64,000 bases of DNA, from contig NC_012878.2 of assembly GCF_000003195.3 (NCBI RefSeq), positions 55,118,629-55,182,628 on the forward strand, read 5' to 3'. This document shows, in pieces, positions 34,781-45,079 of the stretch (position 1 is the stretch's first letter; every line of letters begins with the position of its first letter). The notes beneath the pieces were generated by a model. That model did not search any database. It was not told the origin of the DNA and worked only from the letters and a program-made list of their open reading frames with translations. The stretch is from Sorghum bicolor. Taxonomy: Eukaryota; Streptophyta; Magnoliopsida; Poales; Poaceae. A program made the translations under genes and the position numbers.

Positions 34781-34988
34781 AAATTTTTTAAGATTCTCCG
34801 TCACATCGAATCTTTATCTTTAGACGTATGCATAGAATATTAAATATAGACAAAAATAAAAATTAATTATATAGTTTGGTCGAAAATGACGAGACAAATT
34901 TTTTAAGTCTAGTTAGTCCATAGTTAGACAATAATTACCAGTAGTTCCTAGAAACTGCTACTATGTCCTTCGGAAACTAAACAAGACC
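34781..34988. mobile_element. PIF/Harbinger-like MITE, family A copy 4 (truncated)
   Basis: The interior (GATTCTCCGTCACATCGAATC ... TAGTTAGTCCATAGTTAGAC) and right end (AAACTAAACAAGACC) match family A. The left inverted repeat is missing, and the CGAAAGTGCTACAG segment is replaced by 37 bp that recur at 35031-35067. Confidence 0.8.
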
Positions 34989-35212
34989 TTATAAGAAAAA
35001 CTAATTTTAATGAAAAACCGAAGAGAGAGACAGTAGTTCCTAGAAACTGCTACTATGTCCTTCGGAGGAGCCCGGATAAGTTCTGCCGAACATCCCGTAA
35101 ATGTGCTTGGCTGCTTCTTTGAGCATTCGGATCTAATATTCCCAAAAAAGAAAGAAATAAAGAAAAAAAATGGAGACAGGCCCAACGGCCACCGCTAATG
35201 CCGCCTCCTGCC

Positions 35213-35220
35213 TTTAAATA
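35213..35220 (+). promoter_or_regulatory. TATA-like box of the DUF761 gene
   Basis: TTTAAATA in a CCTCCTGCC context lies 140 bases before the start codon at 35353, with pyrimidine-rich sequence (CTCTCACCTCCCATCCTCC) at the expected start site near 35245. Confidence 0.6.
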
Positions 35221-35352
35221 CGTCTCTCACCTCCCATCCTCCTCTCCTCTCCTTGCACAGCAGTCCATTCCATCCCGTCATTCCCAGAAAGACAAGGCCA
35301 AGATCGCCAGCGCGCGGTTTCCAAAACGAGAAAAGGAACAGGGGCGAGATCG

Positions 35353-36234
35353 ATGAGGAGTGGCCAGTCGTCGCCGGTGGAGTCAAGCGATGGAGCATGT
35401 CTACATGGCGACGATGCCACGGGCGCGAGCTCCAATTCCAAGAAGCTGTGGCGCGGGATGCAAGCCGTCTACCTCGTCCTTGTCAAGAAGCACCAGCCGA
35501 AGCTCGCCGCGCTCGGCGTCCACCTGCACAGCCTCCTCTCCAGCAGCAAACGCCGCGGTCACCGCCGCAGCAGACTCGCCGCGCTGGAGCGGGAGCAGAA
35601 CCCCGCGCTGATGTACCTTTCGTGCCGGTCCATGGACCCCGCCGCCGCGGTGGTCCACCCGTACCCGCGCGGCCACGGCCACGGCCACCGCCGTGCGTCG
35701 TCGAGGCACGCGGCCCCGTCCTCGCTGTCGTGCCGGTCCATGGACCCCGCCGCCGCCGTGTGCAGGTACCAGTACCGTCCCCGCGAGGTGGAGTTCAGCT
35801 GCAAGAGCACGCCAATGCACAAGCGCCGGCGCGAGGATAAGCGCCGCCGACGCCTGCAGCAGAGCCGCGCTGCCCTCGCCGACCAGGGACAAGACCATGA
35901 TCACCCGTCGTCGGCCGCGGCGGTGACGAGGCTGTTCGCGCTCATGGACGTCGAGGAGGTGGCCGAGGGCGAGGAGGCGGACGTCGTCGTCGGCTACGAT
36001 GACGGCGATCTGGACCCGGACCTGGATGCCGCGGCGACGTGGCCAGCGCTGGCGGCGGTGGGGTACGCTCCGCGGCCGGTGCGGATCACGGACTCGCCGT
36101 ACCTGGCGAGGGAGGAGGACAACGAGGGGCTGAAAAGCGCGGTGGACAGGCGCGCCGACGAGTTCATCATGTGGTTCCACGAGCAGCTGCGCACGCAGCA
36201 GCAGCAGCGCAGCACGCGCAACTGGATCAGATAA
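35353..36234 (+). CDS. DUF761-type plant protein, intronless, 293 aa
   Basis: Single-exon frame. The C-terminus VDRRADEFIMWFHEQLRTQ (residues 264-282) is the DUF761 signature shared with the Avr9/Cf-9 rapidly elicited protein 146 group and other small grass proteins. The molecular role of the motif is not known to me. The N-terminal part has a basic amphipathic stretch (SSNSKKLWRGMQAVYLVLVK) and KLAALGVHLHSLLSSSKRRG. A 12-residue motif LSCRSMDPAAAV occurs twice (89-100 and 125-136), with a weaker third relative EFSCKSTP at 147-154. A bipartite basic patch KRRREDKRRRRL (157-168) could be a nuclear signal; the acidic DVEEVAEGEEAD follows. The ATG at 35353 is the second in the leader region; nearby ATGs in other frames give no domain. 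Confidence 0.85.
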   Translation: MRSGQSSPVESSDGACLHGDDATGASSNSKKLWRGMQAVYLVLVKKHQPKLAALGVHLHSLLSSSKRRGHRRSRLAALEREQNPALMYLSCRSMDPAAAVVHPYPRGHGHGHRRASSRHAAPSSLSCRSMDPAAAVCRYQYRPREVEFSCKSTPMHKRRREDKRRRRLQQSRAALADQGQDHDHPSSAAAVTRLFALMDVEEVAEGEEADVVVGYDDGDLDPDLDAAATWPALAAVGYAPRPVRITDSPYLAREEDNEGLKSAVDRRADEFIMWFHEQLRTQQQQRSTRNWIR

Positions 36235-38540
36235 GGTAGTGACGCAGATCGAAGCAGACCATCGCCTCTACTAGCAGTATTATGATCTTGTGAATAGTTC
36301 ATGCATGCATCAATGGCATGGATTACGTATTTAGATAAGGAAGGGTACACATTTCTTGGAGATGCGCACTCATGAAACATTTTCATACGGTAGTAGTACT
36401 TTTAATTTTTTTTTGACAGTTTTTGATGTATACGAATTGCAGTGCTTGATTTTTGTTACCTTGAAGGCTTGAACATGACACTCCCTGGACTGCTAGACTT
36501 GCTACTTCAGTTTTACTTTTACATGTCCCTAGGTGAGGGCTAAGATTGATCAGTGAGCTAGGGCTAGGGTAGCTTGCTGGTTTTTGACTTGTGCTACATA
36601 ATAACTGAAACCGAAAGGTTTGCACCTGTGTTTCCTTCCGGTGTTGTGGAAGAAAATCGCACTTTGCAGTCAATTTTGGCCTATAAATGTTGATGCTACA
36701 GCAGTGACATCAGGCCTAAGGAAGTTGTGCATGCTTTTCTGAATGAAAGCGTGCTTCGGAATTCTGGATTAACTGCGTCGATAGGATTGATGCTGCTGCA
36801 TTCACCGAGTTGCCGTCCAAAATTTGCACTGAACTTGTGTGGACTTCAGGGTAATCAATCACGTATGTTGATGCGACACCACATATTATAACAGAAGTAA
36901 CGATGATACTCCTGCTCATAGTATACCAAGCTACTCCCTCCTCTGATCCCAAAAAGAAAACATGCATGTCACCCGGTCTAAGATTCAAAATCTGTCCATA
37001 TCTGCACATATCTTCCCTGATCTGGAGACAGTGATGTACATGATCTGTTATCACCTACTCCTACTCCTAGTACTAAAATCTGAATGTATACTTTAATTTG
37101 TCAGGTAAATGGTACCACGCATGAACGAGGATAGCATGTACTGTATCTTTTTCTCATGGCAAACATCAGTAGGATGAAATGATGGCCAATCATGATCTGG
37201 TATTTACACTTCTACAGCAAGCGACAGCATGTGTTTCTGCTGAAAGGAAGTCACTGTCTCTGTAGATTATTTTCCGATCTGCGATTCCTAACCAGTGCAG
37301 TGCAGTTCATATATACACTAACATTTCCGTGGCAATTTCGTAAGAAGTTTATCTCCGTTGCCTTCCCTGATTCATGACGAGTTGAAAGTTGACGGCATAA
37401 TGGCCGTGCTTCATTTGTTTGCTCCTTCATGAAGAAATGAAGGAGCTGCTAGCTGCCTTTTTTTTTTGGTTGAAATAAGTGTTGGGGATGAGATGAACGT
37501 CTCAATTCCGTACCTCTAAACATGAACTGATAGCAATTGCGTTAAACTAAAAAAAATGCACTCACTATTGCGCTGAATCTCTAGCACATATCTCTGCTTG
37601 TAACATTTCTGCTTGTATGCTGTTGTCCAGCACCTGTTTGTTTATAGGATTTGTCCACTGCCTGATGACTAAACAGCAATTTCAACAGGGAAATTGCTTC
37701 GCGAACAGATGGAGGTTTCCGTGACCGGCTTCCCCACTCTTCACACTGGGAAATTGCTTGCCCAGGTTCCGAGTCTGCTGCGTAGTCTAGCAGTTAGTTT
37801 CTGACGTTGAAGCTGATGGCGAGTCCTCGCTCCTCTCTTTGAGAGCCTATCAGAATTCATTCCGAGCTTATCACGAAGGAGACGAGATTTAACTCTGATG
37901 GTTCTGCCGGACCTACGGTATCACCTGCAGAAGCAAACTGCAAAGCGATCGTTTCAATCCCGTCCATCGCAAGGACCACAGCCCACATGGAGGAAGGGAG
38001 GGAGACATCGAGTAGACTATCACCAGCACTTGGCTATGCCCTCTCAACTAGCTGGAGCAAAGCACTGGCCACCTGGCGATAAGAATGAAATTTCAGAAAC
38101 TTTGAAAATGTCGAGTGAAATTCAATTATTTTTCTTAAAAAAACAGTATCATTTTACTAGAACACACTGCAATACTCTGTCACAGAAGTAGAGCAGCGCA
38201 AGATGGCGGACTGAAAGCGAGCGAGTTACCTATATATAGTGGTTGCGTCGGGCGTAGGAGTAAAGAAATTGAACAAACTTGGAGAAATTTAGGAGTTGGA
38301 GAGTGTTATGGACACCCATTTTAAGGCAGTTGGGTGTTCGGACTCAAAGTCCGATCGAGAAAAAAGGCAGTTGGGTGTTATTTTAGGGTGGAAGATGAAT
38401 TCAATCAAAAAATTTCGACCAATAAAAAAAATGTAGACATCAGCGAAAAATGCGATATTTCGAGAATTTCAACGATATTTTGCTGAAATTGTGAACCCTG
38501 CTGGCCATTGGCCACAAGTCGCGTCAACCATCGCCGCCGG
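36235..38540. other. Intergenic, nothing recognised
   Basis: The DUF761 3' UTR and about 2 kb of AT-rich DNA. Short open frames have no domain, and no transposon ends were found. Confidence 0.4.
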
Positions 38541-39000
38541 GTGAATTGCCGCGAAATCATTGTCGTTATAGCTATCGCCCGCTAGGCCGCTACCATTTAT
38601 TTCGTTTCAGAGACGCAACACGAAAGTTCAGGCATCGTTCAACCTTGGCTCCTGAGCGCGCGGCCACCGGCCAGCAGCAGCAAGGTCGTCCTCGTCCCGG
38701 CGGAAACCGCGACAGGCCGGCTTGCGCGGACGCGAACGGCCGGCGCGGGCGTCCACCCGGCCGGGCCCCGCCTCCCTTCGATCGCTTGCAGGAGTTGGAC
38801 GGGAATTGATGAGCGGAAAGGGATCGGCACGACTGGCGGTTTTACCCGCGCAAAGCGGCAGCGCAACGATCTAGCCAGCGGGCAGCGGGCGGCGCGGCGG
38901 GGTGGCCGGCGGCCTCGGGAATTCTTCCCGTCCGAACGCTCGGACGGGAACCGCTATTTCCCGCGCCGGGAGCCGAGGCGGAACGAGTGCAGGAATCGGC
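38541..39000. other. GC-rich block, unknown
   Basis: A sudden GC-rich stretch (CGGCCACCGGCCAGCAGCAG; GGCCGGCGGCCTCGG) with no supported exon, immediately followed by a T-rich block. It may belong to one large repeat unit running to about 41190. Confidence 0.4.
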
Positions 39001-39016
39001 AGCCAGGTACGTTGCG

Positions 39017-39780
39017 TTAGTTTTTTTTCTTATTCCTTTTATTCTTTCCTTTTCCTTTCTTTTTCTTTCCATTTTGATTTCTCTTTTTCCTTTTCGTGAT
39101 TTATTTTATTTTTATTTCTTTTATGTTTTATATAGTTATTTTTATTATTATTTTCACTTTTTATATTTTATATGTTTTTTTATTTCTTTTTATTTTTTCC
39201 TTTCTTTTCTTTCTTTTTCTTATTATTTTTATTTCCTTTTTTCACTTTATCTTTCACTTCTCATTTCTTGTTATTTTCATGCTTCTTTTTTATTTTTTAT
39301 TATTTTGTGTTTTACATATTTTTTATTATTCTTTTCACTTTCTTTTATATTTTGTATGTTTCTTTTATTTCTTTTTCTTTTCATTCCTTTTTTCTTATTA
39401 CTTTTATTTTTCTCTTCACTTTATCTTCTACTATTTGTTTCATGTTGTTTTTCATTACTTTATTTTATTTTTCTACGTCTCCAACACATGCGCGGTATGA
39501 ATTTTTATACAACCATTGGGTTCAGTATTTTTAGATGAACTTTTATCGTAACTAGTAAGTTGTTCATTACTTTCCTTTTTTATTTCTTTTTTATTTTTCT
39601 TTTTCTTTTCTTATTTTTTATTCTGTGTTATTTTATAGTAATTAATTATTATATTTTTCATATACATATTTATTTCATATTTTCCAATATAATAATCATT
39701 TATTATTCATGTTTTATGTTTTTTCTCTTCTTTGCTATTTTTTCATTTTTATATTATTATTGTTATTACTATAATTGATT
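39017..39780. repeat. T-rich low-complexity block
   Basis: About 760 bases composed almost entirely of T with scattered A and C on the plus strand (patterns such as TTTATTTTTC, CTTTTTCTTT). The long Phe/Leu frames through it are a composition artefact. Confidence 0.9.
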
Positions 39781-39814
39781 ACTTTTAATTTATATTCTGC
39801 TTTTTATTTTCTAT

Positions 39815-40445
39815 ATTTCATGAGATGTTTATATGGTATAGATTTATGTTCTACGATGTTTCATGTGGTATATAATGTTATGTCCTGTGATGTTTTTATG
39901 ATGTTTCTGTAATATAAATTTGATGTTTTAGATACTTTTTGTGATGTTCACATATTATAAATGTGATGTTCTATGATGTTTGTATGTCCACATGGTATAG
40001 ATGTAATGTTTTATGGCGATGTCCGTACAGTATACATGTGATGTTCACGTCGTATGTAATGGTGTTCTATGATGTATTTCATGATGTTCATGTAGAATAC
40101 ATGTGGTGTTCTATTACGTTTTTTTGTGATGTTCTATGGTGTATCTAGTGGTGTTTACTTACTATATACGTGATGTTCTAGGTATATTTAGTGATGTTCA
40201 CTTACTTTATATGTGATGTTCTATTATGTATTTAGTTGTGTTTATGGTTTATTTAATGTTGTTCCTGTAGTATATATGTGATGTTCTATTATGTTTTCTA
40301 TGTTTGCACAATATACATGTGATGTTTTATGATGTATATAATGATGTTCACATAATATATATGCGATGTTCTATAATATATTTAGTGATATTTTATGGTG
40401 TATTTAATGTTGTTCACTTAGTATATGTGATATTCTAGTCTATTT
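39815..40445. repeat. Degenerate tandem repeat, unit about 45 bp
   Basis: Roughly a dozen diverged units of the form GTGATGTTCACATAGTATAT followed by ATGTGATGTTCTATGATGTA run head to tail. Copies are recognised by the recurring GTGATGTTCTAT and GATGTTCAC phrases. Unit length drifts and many positions have changed, so the array is old. Confidence 0.8.
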
Positions 40446-41248
40446 AGGACGTTTAAAAAATATACGTGTTATATTCTTTTTATCTTTTCTTTATTATGTT
40501 TTCTCTTATGCTTTACTTTAAAATTTATTGTCATTTGTTTATGTTATCTGTCTATATTTATTTTTATATCATATTATCATAAATCTAAACTAGAATATTA
40601 TTGTTCTAAACTGAGAACATTTTTTTATTGAAACTTAGAACACCATCTCTGCCCAATAATGTTCTATCTTTGTAAGATAAATATTCGTTAATAAAATATT
40701 ATCTAAATATATCCATGTGAGATCTTATTTTGAAGAATTTATTGTAACAAAACCGTTGGTGTAATCGGAATTTAATTTTAATGATTAGTATAAAAGTTAT
40801 GACTTTTTTAAATATGTTGAAGACTATTTAATGCGTCAGCCTAGTTGACGTGGAATGAGATGAGCATCGGTCAGCCTAGAAATATCTACCCACGCGCTGA
40901 GCCAAAACCTGTCACTTTCTACTATTGGCCTATACTTACTAGGCGTGAAAATCTATCCGCAAGAAAATTCGGCGGGAATTGCCGGACGCCGGACTCGGTC
41001 GGAACGGCCGGACCGCAAGAGGGCCCGGCGGCCTCGCCCTCGATCGCCCTCGAGGTGGGCAAGGGCCCGTTGCTCTCGGGCGCGTCGCGGTCGCGGTCAC
41101 GGGCCAGGCCGGGCGCCGGCTCGTCTCGGGTGGGCACGCGCCGGAGCGCGGGTTCGGATGCAAAAGCGAATCGCTGGACTGACGACGGTTTGGTGCGACG
41201 TACGGTGCATGTGTGGGTGGTTAGGACATAGGAGTGTGATTAGGAAAC
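40446..41248. other. AT-rich flank then GC-rich block at 40960-41170
   Basis: After the tandem array an AT-rich stretch leads into a second GC-rich block (GCCGGACGCCGGACTCGG; CGGTCGCGGTCACGGG). Frames in it are open on both strands but show no domain. The GC block mirrors that at 38541-39000 without obvious inverted identity. Confidence 0.4.
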
Positions 41249-42009
41249 GTGATGCTGGTTGCTGGAGCCCAAACACAAATCTTTCATTCAATAGAAATAG
41301 ACGCATCTGTTGATCAGGTGACTGATGTTGATGACGCCTATCAATTCGACAGGCGGCAATCAGAAACTGCAGAGGATTAGTTTTTTTTTTATGTCACACA
41401 ATGATAACTAAGTACGCCTACTTAAATGTGTTCCAGTGTTACAGTAACTAGTCTTCTTTGATCAACAGCGGATCCCGTGTTCCTGAGTGAGATGGTGATA
41501 ATTGCGGAGCTAGGATAGACGGTATATATATGAGTTAAGTGTAGCTTATTTATTTAGGTTTTGTGGTGGTAACTGTCTACCTGAGTTATTAGTTGACAGC
41601 AAGACACACATTTTGTAACTCTTAATCTTGAAATCTACCGGTATAATATTTTTGAGGTTCTCATACGGAGTAGTAGGTGTGTTTACGTGAGGGTGCATAT
41701 ACGTGAGCACCGTGTTTATATTGTGAGTTAGCGCAAGTACGACAATGGCCTTATAGCTAAGTTAGTCAGCATTTTTGCTGACATGAAGGAGAGAAGAGAA
41801 GAAAGCTTAGCTCTTATTCTAGCATCAAGTTAAGCACGGAAGCATAGGCATATGTGGGTCCAAACAAGAGTATATGTTGAGAAGGAGTGGAAAAAGAAAA
41901 TAAAATATATAGGATACAACATAATAATAAAAGACTTTCTTATAGATAAATAGGAAATAACTATTGTATGACTTGAGGGTGTACCAAATCGTCCCTTAGT
42001 CATTCTAAG
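41249..42009 (+). repeat. Tandem duplication, copy 1 (761 bp)
   Basis: This unit starts GTGATGCTGGTTGCTGGAGC and ends near TTAGTCATTCTA. It matches 42010-43764 along its full length once the insertions in copy 2 are removed (shared phrases: AATTCGACAGGCGGCAATCA; CTAGTCTTCTTTGATCAACA; CATAGGCATATGTGGGTCC; AATAACTATTGTATGA). Copy 1 carries about 150 extra or diverged bases after GCGGAGCTAGGATAGACGG. Confidence 0.9.
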
Positions 42010-42256
42010 GTGATGCTGGTTGCTGGAGCCCAAACACAAATCTTCCAATAGAAATTGACGCATCTGTTGAGGTGACTGATGTTGGTGACGCCTATCAATT
42101 CGACAGGCGGCAATCAGAAACTGCAGAAGATTAGATTTTTTTTTTATGTCACACAATAATAACCAAGTACGCCTACTTATTAATGTGTTCCAGTAACTAG
42201 TCTTCTTTGATCAACAGCAGATCCCGTGTTCATGAGTGAGATGGTGATAATTGCGG

Positions 42257-43278
42257 GGGAGCGTATGCTATGTAAACCGGCTAGCTATGCAAACTATACA
42301 AACTCTAATCAAGTCCATAGAATTCTAATTTGATGGCTTTAGATGAAACTGAGTCAATTTAGCACTTAAATCCTCCCACTAATCTCATCCTAATCATTTT
42401 TTGTAAAACAATCCCAGTAGTCGCCGTCTCCGTTACGTCCATCGCGAGTCTCCCGTCGCTCCCGTTTCGTGATACGTCGCGCCGCCTCCTACTCGCGTCG
42501 CCCCTCCCGATCGGCGCGATCCTTGCGATCTCCCTAGGGTCGCGCGGGGGGGTGGGGGGGGGGGGCAGGGATCCTTGCGGAGGGTCGTTGAAACGTGGAA
42601 CAGCGATCCTTGCGAGGGCCGGTGAAACATGGAGCAACGATCCTTGCGAGGGTCGGTGAAACATGGAGCGGCAGAGATCGATCGGACACCTGCCAAGACG
42701 TCGTTGGAGTCTACCATGTGGAGTCTAGCAAGCTCGTGTATGCAATTGTTGGACGTGCATGACCCTGTAGTTCGGTTGGGCATAAATGCATTGTTCTGTT
42801 CATTGCCTGGGACATGCGGACAAATTGCGGCATGTCCCTGTTGCGAACAAACTGTGGCCTGGGGTCTGCGGACGAACTGGGTGCGGACAAATCATCATAG
42901 TGGCAGCGGTGATCATCACAGTCAGCGGGCGATCATCTGCTGGGCGGATGGGCGATCGTGTGCTGGGCGGCAGTCATTTGGACTCTGGATGGGGCGAGCG
43001 GCGGCAGTCCATCTGTCGGGGCCTGGCGGCGATCGGGAGGAGTAGGAGACGGCGCGACGTATCACGAAACGGGAGCAACGGGAAACTCGCGACGGACGTA
43101 ACAGAGACGGCGGCTGCTGGGGTTGTGTTGCGAAAAAATGATTAGAATAGGATTGGTGGGAGGATTTAAGTGCTAAATTGACCTACCTTCATCTAAAGCC
43201 ATCAGATTAGAATTGTGTGGACTTGATTAGAGTTTGTGTAGTTTGCATAGCTAGCCGGTTTGCATAGCATACGCTCCC
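42257..43278. mobile_element. Mutator-like element with about 265-bp terminal inverted repeats
   Basis: A 1,022-bp element. It begins GGGAGCGTATGCTATG, ends in the reverse complement of the same sequence, and the inverted identity continues for about 265 bp (to CTCCTACTC / CTCCCGATCG). The 9-bp duplication TAATTGCGG flanks it perfectly (42248-42256 and 43279-43287), and copy 1 of the duplicated unit shows the empty site. Long TIRs plus 9-bp duplication identify a MULE. The roughly 490-bp interior has a G-run (42546-42566), three tandem GATCCTTGCG...GAAAC units at about 42570-42670 and no transposase. Confidence 0.95.
42568..42672. repeat. Three tandem units of about 35 bp inside the MULE
   Basis: GATCCTTGCGGAGGGTCGTTG, GATCCTTGCGAGGGCCGGTG and GATCCTTGCGAGGGTCGGTG follow one another, each continuing into GAAACxTGGA. 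Confidence 0.8.
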
Positions 43279-43524
43279 TAATTGCGGAGCTAGAAATTAT
43301 AAATAGACGGAGGCAGAGAAATTCGATATATGTGTGCATCGTGTTTGTATTGTGATTTAGCGTAAATACAACAATGGACTTATAGCTAAGTTAGTTAACA
43401 TTTTTGCTGATGTTGAAGGAGAGAAGAGAAGAAAGAGAAGAGAGCTTGGCTCTTATTCTAGCACCAAGTTGAGCACAAAAGCATAGGCATATGTGGGTCC
43501 AAACAAAGAGTGTATGTTGAGAAG

Positions 43525-43634
43525 CAGTGGCGAAGCCAGAAGCTTTTGGGAGCCCGGATAATTCCTTTCCTTTTAAATTTTGGGGAGAAGCCCAGCCGGC
43601 CGCCCGGGGTAGCCGGGCGGTGGCTCTGCCAGTG
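43525..43634. mobile_element. 110-bp hAT MITE
   Basis: Ends CAGTGGCGAAGCC and, reverse-complemented, CACTGGCAGAGCC. It is flanked by TTGAGAAG (43517-43524) and TTGAGGAG (43635-43642), an 8-bp duplication with one change. The uninterrupted TTGAGAAGGAGTGG of copy 1 (near 41876) is the empty site. The GGCCGCCCGGGGTAGCCGGGC stretch is palindromic. Confidence 0.9.
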
Positions 43635-43764
43635 TTGAGGAGTAGGAAAAATGAAAACAAAATAGGATACCACATAATAATTAAAAACTTTCATATAAAT
43701 AAATAGGAGATAACTATTGTATGAATTTCTTATATGATATACCAGATCGTCGCTTAGTCATTCT

Positions 43765-44400
43765 CTCTCCTTACTCAACCAAATCCGACGGTTAATGTTG
43801 ATACATCCGTTTTGATGGTGTTGCATTTTTAGGTGCATTTGTGGGTGTGGGTAACATAGGTCATGATTGTGGAGAAGACATTTGCTGTGTAGCTATAGAT
43901 TAATTCTAGCAGGTGTATTATAGGGGTAAAGGTAAAGATGTCTCTAGACCGACATGTTTTTCTAAAATGTGTAGAATCTTCAAGGCTTATAGATTAAAAT
44001 TTATTTTAAATAGATTGTGGATTCACATTTATTTAAAATTCAAACATTTTTTTCTTATGTCAGTTGATGGATATTTTTTTTGAAAATACGTATCTGTATT
44101 ACTGATTAAGAAAAATATATAGTCGAGCATACGAATACAGACACATACATACTAGATATAGAGATTGTTGTGCCGTCAAAACTACACAAAAAACCCCGAA
44201 GAAAGAAAAATTTACATTGATACCTCTGGAGTCTTCGTGACTCGTGAGCCATCCGCCTTCGACTGCCTCGCCGCCGTCGCCGGAGAAGAAGTCGAACGCC
44301 ACCCTGAGCTAAAGACGTCCCATCGCACGCATGCTTTGAATGGAGCCGGAATAGACACCCGTAACGAAGAACCAGTTGATGGATCATTGACACATAACAT
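43765..44400. other. Intergenic, nothing recognised
   Basis: Mostly AT-rich. The 44215-44330 stretch is GC-richer and open on both strands, but no family is recognised. Confidence 0.4.
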
Positions 44401-44427
44401 CGCTCTTTGAGAGGAAGTAGACTTTTA

Positions 44428-44590
44428 TTAATTCATAATGTTTTGAGGTACATGTAGAATTTCTGAACACCCAAAAAACCATAAGTATCTCCCTGGTGCC
44501 AATTTACAAACACTTTTAGCAAGAGCATGAGCCTCACAATTTAAATGACATCGCTCTCTTTGTTCGTTTGGTTTGGCAATCGAGCCTTGA
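44428..44590 (-). pseudogene. LINE RNase H-domain tail, fragment
   Basis: On the minus strand the frame reads ERCHLNCEAHALAKSVCKL then APGRYLWFFGCSEILHVPQN before TAA. The NCEAHALAK motif followed by GRYLWFF and VPQNI is the usual end of plant LINE RVT_3 domains (compare CNSAADSLAALG in the intact copy at 30501). The rest of the domain is absent upstream, so this is a truncated 3' relic. Confidence 0.65.
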
Positions 44591-44785
44591 GCGGATGAGC
44601 TGGCGCGGCCCAACTTTGTTTCGAACAACTCTTCGTATCAGCTTCCTGGCCCAATAACACAACCCCCTCAACCCTCGTCCCCTGCCTCATTCCGCTCACG
44701 CCCCCGAGCCCCGCACGCCCCGTCGCCTGTCTTCTCCCACGACCCCAACCTAAGCCATGGAGTATGTGTTTTGATCAATTTGGTA

Positions 44786-44988
44786 CGTGATTTTGTTTTG
44801 AACTCGATCTGCAATCTGGATCGTCGTTTACTGGGTACCAGGTCGTGTTGTGTTGCCGTTTCGGAGTCGGGCACGTCGCACGTCCTGCAGGTGTCGGACA
44901 AGTGATTTTAGTTTGAACTCGAACTGGAATCTGGATTGTCGTTTGCTGGATCCCAGATCGTGTTGTGTTGCCGTTTCGGAGTCGGGCA
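44786..44988 (+). repeat. Tandem duplication just upstream of the GPAT TATA box
   Basis: A block of about 85 bp (44789-44873) is repeated at 44904-44988. Both contain GATTTT-GTTTGAACTCGA, AATCTGGAT-GTCGTTT and an identical GTCGTGTTGTGTTGCCGTTT then CGGAGTCGGGCA (copy 2 has ATCGTG). The second copy ends about 32 bases before the TATA box at 45021. Confidence 0.9.
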
Positions 44989-45020
44989 AGTCTGCAGGTG
45001 CTCTTGCTCGGACTTCGGGC

Positions 45021-45028
45021 TATATATC
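45021..45028 (+). promoter_or_regulatory. TATA box of the GPAT gene
   Basis: TATATATC lies 59 bases before the start codon at 45080. The expected transcription start, about 45050, leaves a leader of about 30 bases ending in ACAAACATGG, a good plant initiation context. Confidence 0.75.
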
Positions 45029-45079
45029 AGCCGGCAGGGCAAAGGTTCAAACAGTTTGCAGCAATCAACATCAACAAAC

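Larger units (their letters stand above)
42010..43764 (+). repeat. Tandem duplication, copy 2, with two transposon insertions
   Basis: Second copy of the 41249-42009 unit. It is longer because it contains the Mutator-like element at 42257-43278 and the hAT element at 43525-43634, both absent from copy 1. Confidence 0.9.

Noticed and set aside
38987..39538. 183-codon Phe/Leu-rich frame resembling a membrane protein
   Set aside because: It lies in a T-rich low-complexity block; all three plus-strand frames look the same.
44215..44400. GC-richer stretch considered as an exon
   Set aside because: Open on both strands, no recognised family and no splice partners.
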